From NCBI GenBank assembly GCA_900545585.1, contig UQZR01000016.1, forward strand, positions 1 to 55,679: 55,679 nt of DNA, given 5' to 3'. Made by a program: the position numbers and the translations under genes. Numbering within the stretch: the first letter of the stretch is position 1; each line of letters begins with the position of its first letter. Of this stretch, positions 49,279-55,679 are shown one piece after another. The stretch is from an uncultured Eubacteriales bacterium. Lineage in GTDB: Bacteria > Bacillota > Clostridia > Oscillospirales > Oscillospiraceae. The notes beneath the pieces are model-generated. The model saw only the letters and a program-made list of their open reading frames with translations, searched no databases and was not told the origin of the DNA.

Positions 49279-51540
49279 GTGACAGAACGCAGACCAAACC
49301 CCAACCGCAAGGATGAAAATATCCGCCGCGCCAATCGGGTCATCCAGACCCGCTCCTTCGTGCTGATGCTCGTCATGGGCATCGGCATGTTCGTGCTGCT
49401 GTTTTTCCAGCTGTTCGACCTTCAGATCGTCCGCCATGAGGAGCTGCAGAGCAAGGCCGTGAACCAGCAGACCCGCCGCACGGTGGTCACCGCCTCCCGC
49501 GGCACCATCTACGACCGCAGCGGCAACATCATGGCCATCTCCGCCAGCGCCGAGACCGTCATTCTCTCCCCGCTGGAGATCGACCGCGCCGTCAATGACA
49601 AGGACGATCCCGTGACCTGGACCAAGGACTCCCTGGCCGCGGGTCTGGCCGAGATACTGGACGGCGACGCCTCCGCCATCCGCCGCCGCATGGACAACAC
49701 CGAATCCCAGTACGAGCTGATCAAGCTCCGCGCCGACGAGGAGGTGGCCGACGCCGTCCGCGCCTATATCAACGAGAACAAGATCGTGGGCGTCCACCTG
49801 GTGGCCGACGCCAAGCGCTACTACCCCTACGGCTCTCTGGCCTCCCATGTCATCGGCTTCGTGGGCGACGACAACACCGGCCTGTACGGGCTGGAGGCCC
49901 GCTACGAGCAGGAGCTGGAGGGTCAGAGCGGTCTGGTGGTGTCCGCCAAGGACAACGCCGGCAACGACATGATGTACGCCTACGAGCAGTACTTCGCCGC
50001 CCAGAACGGCAGCGACCTGACGCTGACGCTGGACGCCACCATCCAGTACTATCTGGAAAAGGGTCTGGAGAATATGGCCGATAAGTTCGCTGCCGCCAAC
50101 GGCGCCGCAGGCATCATCATGGACGTCAACACCGGCGGCATCTTAGCCATGGCCTCCTACCCCAACTATGACCTGAATGACTTCTCCGCCGTGCAGGACC
50201 AGACCCTGCAGGAGCGCATCGCCCGCGGCGAGAACACGCTGGCGGAGATGCAGCTGCTCCAGTGGCGCAACAAGGCGCTGAACGACACCTACGAGCCCGG
50301 CTCCACCTTCAAGATCCTGACGCTGGCCGCCGCGCTGGAGGAGGGCGTCATCGACAAGAACACCACCGTCAACTGTAACGGCTTCGTCACCATCTCCGGT
50401 CAGACCATCCACTGCTCCAACAAGGCCGGTCACGGCCTGCAGACCCTGGTCCAGACCGTGGGGAACTCCTGCAACCCTGCCTTTATCTCCTACGGCCTGA
50501 AGCTGGGCAACACCGCGTTCTACGAGTACATGAGATCCTTCGGCCTCATGGAAGGCACCGGCATCGACCTGAGCGGCGAGGCGGACAGCATCTTCGCCGA
50601 TCCCGCCAGCTTCACTCAGCTGGATCTGGCCTGCTACGCTTTCGGCCAGAACTTCAACGTCACTCCCATCGCCCTCATCACGGCTCAGGCCGCCTGCGTC
50701 AACGGCGGCTATCTGCGCACCCCTTATCTGGTGGAGCGCATCACCGACTCCAACGGCAGCGTCACCTATCAGCACGACAGCACCCCCATCCGTCAGGTGG
50801 TCAGTGAGGAGACTTCCGCCACCGTGCGGGAGTGTCTGGAATACGTGGTGGCCAGCGGCACCGGCAAAAACGGTCAGGTGGCGGGCTACCGCGTGGGCGG
50901 CAAGACCGGTACGGCCGATAAGGGCCAGACCGGCGACGTGGTGGTATCCTTCCTGTGCTTCGCCCCTGCCGACGATCCCCAGGTCATCATGCTCCTGACG
51001 CTGGATACCCCCAGCCGCTCCACCGGCACCTATGTGTCCGGCGGCAACATGGTGGCCCCCACCGCCAGCTCCATCATGTCCGAGGTCCTGCCCTATCTGG
51101 GCGTGGAGCCCAGCTACTCCGCCGAGGAGCTGCTGGGCATGGACACCACCGTGCCCAACGTCATCGGCATGTCCGTGGAGGAGGCCAAGACCAAGCTGGG
51201 CGAACGGGGCCTCAGCTGCAAGATCAACGGCGACGGCGACACCGTCACCGACCAGACCCCCGCCGGCGGCGCCATCATCCCCGGCAAGTCCGCCGTCATC
51301 CTGTACGCCGGCACGGATAAGTCCACCGCCAAGTGTACGGTGCCCCACCTCATCGGCAAGACGCCCTCCGAGGCCAACACCGCCGCCACCGGCGCGGGGC
51401 TGTTCATCCGCTTCTCCGGTACCACCGGCAGCGAGTCCTCCGCCGTCCGCGTACTGTCCCAGTCCATTGAGGCGGGCACCGAGGTGGAGGCCGGTACGGT
51501 CATCACCGTCCAGCTGGGCGACACCTCCGTCACGGATTAA
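49279..51540 (+). CDS. Class B penicillin-binding protein with two PASTA domains (FtsI/SpoVD-like)
   Basis: The GTG at 49279 follows CGGAGG. The 753-residue protein has one N-terminal membrane helix (residues about 28-50), a PBP dimerisation domain beginning RRTVVTASRGTIYDRSGN, and a transpeptidase domain with STFK (Ser342), the SCN motif in VGNSCNPAF and KTGT (Lys542). Two PASTA domains lie at about 612-750 (VPNVIGMSVEEAKTKLGERGL, VPHLIGKTPSEANTAA). It cross-links septal or spore-cortex peptidoglycan. Its place in the dcw cluster fits FtsI; PASTA domains also occur in SpoVD, so no symbol is given. Confidence 0.93.
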   Translation: MTERRPNPNRKDENIRRANRVIQTRSFVLMLVMGIGMFVLLFFQLFDLQIVRHEELQSKAVNQQTRRTVVTASRGTIYDRSGNIMAISASAETVILSPLEIDRAVNDKDDPVTWTKDSLAAGLAEILDGDASAIRRRMDNTESQYELIKLRADEEVADAVRAYINENKIVGVHLVADAKRYYPYGSLASHVIGFVGDDNTGLYGLEARYEQELEGQSGLVVSAKDNAGNDMMYAYEQYFAAQNGSDLTLTLDATIQYYLEKGLENMADKFAAANGAAGIIMDVNTGGILAMASYPNYDLNDFSAVQDQTLQERIARGENTLAEMQLLQWRNKALNDTYEPGSTFKILTLAAALEEGVIDKNTTVNCNGFVTISGQTIHCSNKAGHGLQTLVQTVGNSCNPAFISYGLKLGNTAFYEYMRSFGLMEGTGIDLSGEADSIFADPASFTQLDLACYAFGQNFNVTPIALITAQAACVNGGYLRTPYLVERITDSNGSVTYQHDSTPIRQVVSEETSATVRECLEYVVASGTGKNGQVAGYRVGGKTGTADKGQTGDVVVSFLCFAPADDPQVIMLLTLDTPSRSTGTYVSGGNMVAPTASSIMSEVLPYLGVEPSYSAEELLGMDTTVPNVIGMSVEEAKTKLGERGLSCKINGDGDTVTDQTPAGGAIIPGKSAVILYAGTDKSTAKCTVPHLIGKTPSEANTAATGAGLFIRFSGTTGSESSAVRVLSQSIEAGTEVEAGTVITVQLGDTSVTD

Positions 51541-51599
51541 ACTCCGCACGAACTTCCCAGCAGACCGCACAGATTTCCCTTTTCTGCGCAATTCCTGCC

Positions 51600-51608
51600 T
51601 GTTATAAT
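51600..51608 (+). promoter_or_regulatory. Extended -10 promoter upstream of murE
   Basis: TGTTATAAT at 51600-51608 is a consensus extended -10 hexamer about 40 bases before the murE start; no good -35 is present. It may give murE-mraY-ftsW extra expression. Confidence 0.45.
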
Positions 51609-51646
51609 GGAAGGTACTGTACTTTGCCGTAAAGGAGAGCTTTCCC

Positions 51647-53098
51647 ATGAAACTGAACGAACTGCTAAAGGGTCTCACTGTTCTGGCCGCCACCGCCGAT
51701 ATGGACACCGACATCACCGACGTCTGCTACGACTCCCGCCAGACGGCGGAGGGCGGGCTGTTCGTGGCTATCGCCGGCGCCGAGACCGATGGCCACCGCT
51801 TCATCCCCATGGCCCGCGAAAAAGGCGCGGCCTGTGTTGTCTGCCAGCATGCACCCGACGGCGACATTCCCTACGTAGTTGTGGAGGACTCCCGCCGCGC
51901 TCTGGCGGTGATCGCCTGCAACTGGTTCGACCACCCCTCCCGCGAGATGACCATGATCGGCGTCACCGGCACCAGCGGCAAGACCACCTCCACCTACCTC
52001 ATCAAGAGCATTCTGGAGCAGAAGGCAGGTGCCAAAGTGGGCCTGATCGGCACCATTCAGAACATGATCGGCAGCGAAGTCCTCCACACGGAGCGCACCA
52101 CGCCGGAGTCCTTCGAGCTGCAAAAGCTGTTCCGCCGGATGTCCGACGCCGGCTGTACCCACGTGGTCATGGAGGTCTCCTCCCACGCCCTGACGCTGGA
52201 CCGTGTCTACGGCGTGCGCTTTGCCGTAGGCATCTTCACCAACCTCAGTCAGGACCATCTGGACTTCCACCACACCATGGAGGCGTACTGCGACGCCAAG
52301 GCCATCCTGTTCGACCGCTGCGACGTGGGCGTCTACAACGCCGACGACCCATGGCATCAGCGCCTTCTGGCCCACGCCCAGTGCCCCCGCCTGTTCTCCT
52401 ACGCCATTCACGCCGATGCGGATCTGAAGGCCAAGTCCGTCCAGCTCCACGCCGGCAGCGTGGAGTTTGACGCTGAGGCCGACACCGACTGGACCCACGT
52501 GCAGGTGGGCATCCCTGCCCAGTTCACGGTATATAATACGCTGGATGCCATGGCCTGCTGCTGGAATCTGGGCGTCCCGCTGGCGGAGTGCGCCGACGCG
52601 CTGGCCCGTAACCACGGCGTCAAGGGCCGCATGGAGATCATCCCCACCCCCGGCCGTGACTACACCATTCTCAACGACTACTCCCACAAGCCCGATGCGC
52701 TGGAGAATGTGCTGGAGTCGGTGAACGGCTTTGCCAAGGGCCGTACCGTGGTACTGTTTGGCTGCGGCGGCGACCGGGATAAGACAAAGCGCCCCGTCAT
52801 GGGCGGCATCGCCGCGCGGCTGGCAGACTTCGTCATTGTCACCAGCGACAACCCCCGCACCGAGGAGCCGCAGGCCATCATCGACGACATTCTGGCGGGC
52901 ATGCAGGGCACCGACACGCCCTACGTGGCCATCCCCGACCGTGTGGAGGCCATCCACTACGCCATGGATCACGCCCAGAGCGGCGACGTCATCATCCTGG
53001 CCGGCAAGGGTCACGAGGACTATCAGGAGATCAACCACGTCCACTACCCCATGGACGAGCGGGTCATCGTGGCGGACTACCTGAAAAAGCAGGGCTAA
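51647..53098 (+). CDS. murE: UDP-MurNAc-L-Ala-D-Glu:meso-diaminopimelate ligase
   Basis: The 483-residue protein has the Mur ligase ATP loop GVTGTSGKTTSTYLIK, HVVMEVSSHAL, FTNLSQDHLDFH and the C-terminal DNPR motif (residues 401-404) that recognises diaminopimelate rather than lysine. It adds the third residue of the peptidoglycan stem peptide, so the wall should be meso-DAP type. AAAGGAGAG precedes the ATG. The next gene is mraY, not murF. Confidence 0.96.
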   Translation: MKLNELLKGLTVLAATADMDTDITDVCYDSRQTAEGGLFVAIAGAETDGHRFIPMAREKGAACVVCQHAPDGDIPYVVVEDSRRALAVIACNWFDHPSREMTMIGVTGTSGKTTSTYLIKSILEQKAGAKVGLIGTIQNMIGSEVLHTERTTPESFELQKLFRRMSDAGCTHVVMEVSSHALTLDRVYGVRFAVGIFTNLSQDHLDFHHTMEAYCDAKAILFDRCDVGVYNADDPWHQRLLAHAQCPRLFSYAIHADADLKAKSVQLHAGSVEFDAEADTDWTHVQVGIPAQFTVYNTLDAMACCWNLGVPLAECADALARNHGVKGRMEIIPTPGRDYTILNDYSHKPDALENVLESVNGFAKGRTVVLFGCGGDRDKTKRPVMGGIAARLADFVIVTSDNPRTEEPQAIIDDILAGMQGTDTPYVAIPDRVEAIHYAMDHAQSGDVIILAGKGHEDYQEINHVHYPMDERVIVADYLKKQG

Positions 53099-53146
53099 AT
53101 CACAAGAGCCGCCGCGCCCTTTCGCGGCGGGAAGGAGCGAATCATT

Positions 53147-54145
53147 ATGGGAATTCTGGAGATCGTGCTGCCGGTGGCGGTCAGCTTTGTCATCACCGTC
53201 ATCGCCGGCAAGCTGCTGATACCGGCGCTGGTGCGGCTGAAGGCCGGCCAGTCCATCAAGGAGATCGGCCCCACCTGGCACATGACCAAGCAGGGCACCC
53301 CCACCATGGGCGGCCTGATGTTCATTATCGGTATCGGCATCACCATCGTGGCTCTGGGCTGGAAGCATATGGCGGGCGGCGACTTCGCCCACCTGTACGT
53401 CTATCTCTTTGCGCTGGTGTTCGGCCTCATCGGCTACATTGACGACTATCAGAAGGTGAAGCACCACCACAACACCGGCCTGACGGCGCTGCAGAAGTTT
53501 GTGCTGCAGCTGGCGGCGGCCGTGGCGTTCCTGTGCCTCATGCGGTACGAGGGGATGCTGAGTCCCAATCTGTATATCCCCTTCTGGAACACCCATGTGG
53601 TGCTGCCGTGGTCGGTGTACCTTGTCTTCGCCGCCTTCGTCATCGTGGGCACCGTCAACGCCGTCAACATCACCGACGGGCTGGACGGTCTCAGCACCAG
53701 CGTCACCATTCCCGTGGCCGCTTTCTTCACGGTCATGGCCATCATCTGGCCCGGCTTTGCCCAGTTGGGCACGTTTTCCGCCGCCATGCTGGGCGGCCTG
53801 TGCGGTTTTCTGGTGTATAACCGCTACCCCGCCAAGGTGTTCATGGGCGACACCGGCTCCCTGTTCCTGGGCGGCGCGGTGGCGGCACTGGCCTTCGCCT
53901 ACGACATGCCGCTGGTGCTGCTGCTGGTGGGTATCGTTTACATCTGTGAGACGCTGTCCGACATCATTCAGGTGACGTATTTCAAGCTCACCCACGGCAA
54001 GCGCATTTTCAAAATGGCGCCGCTGCACCATCACTTTGAGATGTGCGGCTGGAAGGAGACCAAGATCGTGGCGGTGTTCTCCACCGTCAGCGCACTGTTC
54101 TGCCTGCTGGCCTACTTCGCCGTGTACCAGCGCTTCAGCTTCTGA
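53147..54145 (+). CDS. mraY: Phospho-N-acetylmuramoyl-pentapeptide transferase
   Basis: The 332-residue polytopic enzyme carries TWHMTKQGTPTMGGLMF, the DDYQKV motif, NAVNITDGLDGL and the MAPLHHHFE histidine cluster. It transfers phospho-MurNAc-pentapeptide to undecaprenyl phosphate, making lipid I. GGAAGGAG lies upstream. Its murF and murD neighbours expected in a dcw cluster are missing; an inverted-repeat segment and ftsW follow. Confidence 0.97.
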   Translation: MGILEIVLPVAVSFVITVIAGKLLIPALVRLKAGQSIKEIGPTWHMTKQGTPTMGGLMFIIGIGITIVALGWKHMAGGDFAHLYVYLFALVFGLIGYIDDYQKVKHHHNTGLTALQKFVLQLAAAVAFLCLMRYEGMLSPNLYIPFWNTHVVLPWSVYLVFAAFVIVGTVNAVNITDGLDGLSTSVTIPVAAFFTVMAIIWPGFAQLGTFSAAMLGGLCGFLVYNRYPAKVFMGDTGSLFLGGAVAALAFAYDMPLVLLLVGIVYICETLSDIIQVTYFKLTHGKRIFKMAPLHHHFEMCGWKETKIVAVFSTVSALFCLLAYFAVYQRFSF

Positions 54146-54230
54146 AAATACTTCCATCAGGAAGTTCATCATGAAGCGGGTCTTCGTTCCTCATGAAGTT
54201 CATGAGGAAGTACCAACATGAAATTTCGGA
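54146..54230 (+). repeat. Palindromic segment between mraY and ftsW
   Basis: It includes a perfect 11-bp inverted repeat TTCCTCATGAA-G-TTCATGAGGAA (54187-54209) and a nearby related TTCCATCAGGAAGTTCATCATGAAG. Lacks a T run; it could be a small repeated element or a message-processing site. Confidence 0.6.
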
Positions 54231-54243
54231 AGGAGGGACAGCC

Positions 54244-55449
54244 GTGACCCGTGCAGAATATCAGGCCCAGAAGGCCATGAAGGCCCACATGCGCCAAACA
54301 GAGCAAAAGCACACGCAGGCCGCCAAGGGGTCCATGGATCTGCCCTTCCTGATCCTGACGCTGCTGCTGACGGTGATCGGACTCATTATGCTGTTCTCCG
54401 CCAGCTTTCCCCGCGCCTATTACGACACCGGCGACGGCACCTACTACTTCAAGCGGCAGGCCCTGTTCGCCGTCATCGGTCTGGCGGGCATGTTCGTTGT
54501 GGGCAAGATCAACTATCAGCGCTGGCGCGGCGCGTCCCGCATGCTGGTGGGTCTGGCGCTGTTCCTGCTGATCCTGGTCATCATCCCCCACAACCCGCTG
54601 GCCATCACCGCCAACAACGCCACCCGCTGGCTGGGCATCAAGGGCGTGTTCCAGTTCCAGCCGTCGGAGATCGCAAAGCTGGCGGTCATCGTCTACTTTT
54701 CCGATACCATCTCCAAGAAAAAGGAGAAGATGCTGACGTGGCGGCAGGGCATCGTGCCCTATGTGGCGCTGCTGGGCATCATCTCCGTTCTGATGATGCT
54801 GGAGCCCCATCTGTCCGGCACGGTGCTGATCCTGTGTACCGGCGCGGTGCTGATGATCGTGGGCGGCATTCAGGGCTGGCTGGTGGCCGCCGGTATCGGC
54901 GGCGTGGGCGCCATAGGCCTTCTGTTTGTCAAGCTGGCGGAAAGCGGCGTCATCAAGTACGGCTCTGCCCGCATCGCCATGTGGCACGACCCGTGGCTGG
55001 ACTACTCCGGCGACGGCTATCAGCTGGCCCAGAGCCTGATCACCATCGGCTCCGGCGGTCTGCTGGGCGTTGGGCTGGGGCGAAGCCGCCAGAAGTTTCT
55101 GTACCTGCCCGAGCAGTACAACGACTTTATTTTCTCCGTGGTATGCGAGGAGCTGGGGCTTATCGGCGCCTGCGTCATTATGCTGATCTTCGCCCTGCTG
55201 ATCCTGCGGGGCTTCTGGATCGCCCTCCACGCCCGCGACCGGTTCGGCGCGCTGCTGGTGGTGGGCATCATGACCCATCTGGCCCTTCAGACCTTCCTGA
55301 ACATCGCGGTGGTGTCGGGCTTCGTGCCCACCACCGGTATCTCCCTGCCGTTCTTCAGCTATGGCGGCACGGCGCTGTGCTTGCAGCTGGTGGAGATGGG
55401 CATGGTGCTCAGTGTGTCGCGGCAGATCCCCGCGCCCAAGGCGGGGTAA
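54244..55449 (+). CDS. ftsW: FtsW/RodA-family lipid II polymerase
   Basis: The GTG at 54244 (TRAEYQAQKAMKAHM) follows AAGGAGGG. The 401-residue SEDS protein has ten predicted helices and family residues in NNATRWLGIKGVFQFQPSEIAKLAVI, GYQLAQSLITIGSGGLLGVGLG, NDFIFSVVCEELG and GISLPFFSYGGTAL. It polymerises lipid II with its PBP partner at the division site. FtsW rather than RodA is chosen by its dcw location; murD, normally just before it, is absent. The window ends before any murG. Confidence 0.88.
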   Translation: MTRAEYQAQKAMKAHMRQTEQKHTQAAKGSMDLPFLILTLLLTVIGLIMLFSASFPRAYYDTGDGTYYFKRQALFAVIGLAGMFVVGKINYQRWRGASRMLVGLALFLLILVIIPHNPLAITANNATRWLGIKGVFQFQPSEIAKLAVIVYFSDTISKKKEKMLTWRQGIVPYVALLGIISVLMMLEPHLSGTVLILCTGAVLMIVGGIQGWLVAAGIGGVGAIGLLFVKLAESGVIKYGSARIAMWHDPWLDYSGDGYQLAQSLITIGSGGLLGVGLGRSRQKFLYLPEQYNDFIFSVVCEELGLIGACVIMLIFALLILRGFWIALHARDRFGALLVVGIMTHLALQTFLNIAVVSGFVPTTGISLPFFSYGGTALCLQLVEMGMVLSVSRQIPAPKAG

Positions 55450-55679
55450 ACGGGCGATTTTTGACAACATAGCGTATTTTTCTGTCAGGTAATTGCAGTG
55501 GGTATAGGGATCGAGAATTTTCATTCCTGTCTCCGGCGGCCCCATTTCTTCCAACAGCGGCGGGAGAGGGTTCCGCGCCCCCGAGCGCGGGTCACTTTTG
55601 GACACAGCCCCAAAAGTGACCAAAAGGTCTGCTTGAAACCGCAGGTTTCAAGACTTCCTGCGCGGCTGGAGTACGCCGG
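55450..55679. repeat. Noncoding right edge with palindromes
   Basis: A perfect 12-bp inverted repeat GGTCACTTTTGG/CCAAAAGTGACC (55590-55621, 8-base loop) is followed by a 9-bp one, CTTGAAACC-GCA-GGTTTCAAG (55632-55652). No gene is evident before the edge. The dense palindromes look like a dispersed intergenic repeat element rather than a terminator. Confidence 0.55.

Overview
The window looks like chromosomal DNA of a high-GC, spore-forming Clostridia, most likely a gut member of the Oscillospiraceae/Ruminococcaceae. The signs are a Spo0A-type regulator, spoVAD-spoVAE, a DAP-type MurE, Gram-positive dcw gene order, BspA-type LRR and GLUG/dockerin surface proteins, and CsoR/CopA copper control. 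No insertion sequence, prophage, CRISPR array or rRNA was seen. Species assignment is inference.

Left part (1-28838, essentially all minus strand). A BspA-like LRR/FN3 surface protein runs off the left edge. Next comes a four-gene envelope cluster: SPFH protein with zinc ribbons, DUF5684 membrane protein, zinc-ribbon protein and TPM-domain protein. Then about 22 kb of same-strand, tightly spaced genes appears to form one surface and secretion locus. In order of transcription it holds a GLUG/beta-propeller protein with a C-terminal dockerin, a cohesin-like protein with its own dockerin, a membrane-anchored cohesin-like/InlB-repeat protein, a 2.2-kresidue membrane-anchored GLUG/helical-repeat protein, a DUF4430 protein, a MoxR ATPase, a DUF58 protein, a TgpA-like transglutaminase with a substituted catalytic cysteine, and an alpha/alpha-toroid lipoprotein. 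The likely theme is a cell-surface assembly built on cohesin-dockerin pairing, combined with a split transcobalamin-like pair (toroid plus DUF4430).

Middle (28839-36600). A strongly predicted, structured, separately transcribed RNA of about 420 nt (not identified) lies upstream of the surface locus. It is followed by a LysR regulator, tRNA-Leu(GAG), a sirtuin, an ArsC/Spx-like protein without the usual N-terminal cysteines, a zinc-ribbon/NhaC/CDF ion-transport operon and azlCD.

Right part (36600-55679, mostly plus strand). spoVAD-spoVAE occur without spoVAC. csoR-copA follows, with a CsoR-box-bearing promoter and a possible CopZ nested in frame inside copA. A Spo0A-family regulator with a changed acidic pocket is on the minus strand. 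A HAD phosphatase, MFS transporter and glycerophosphodiesterase operon leads into rsmD, coaD and a coiled-coil protein. Finally the dcw cluster reads mraZ, rsmH, ftsL, PBP (PASTA), murE, mraY, ftsW, with murF and murD absent from their usual places.
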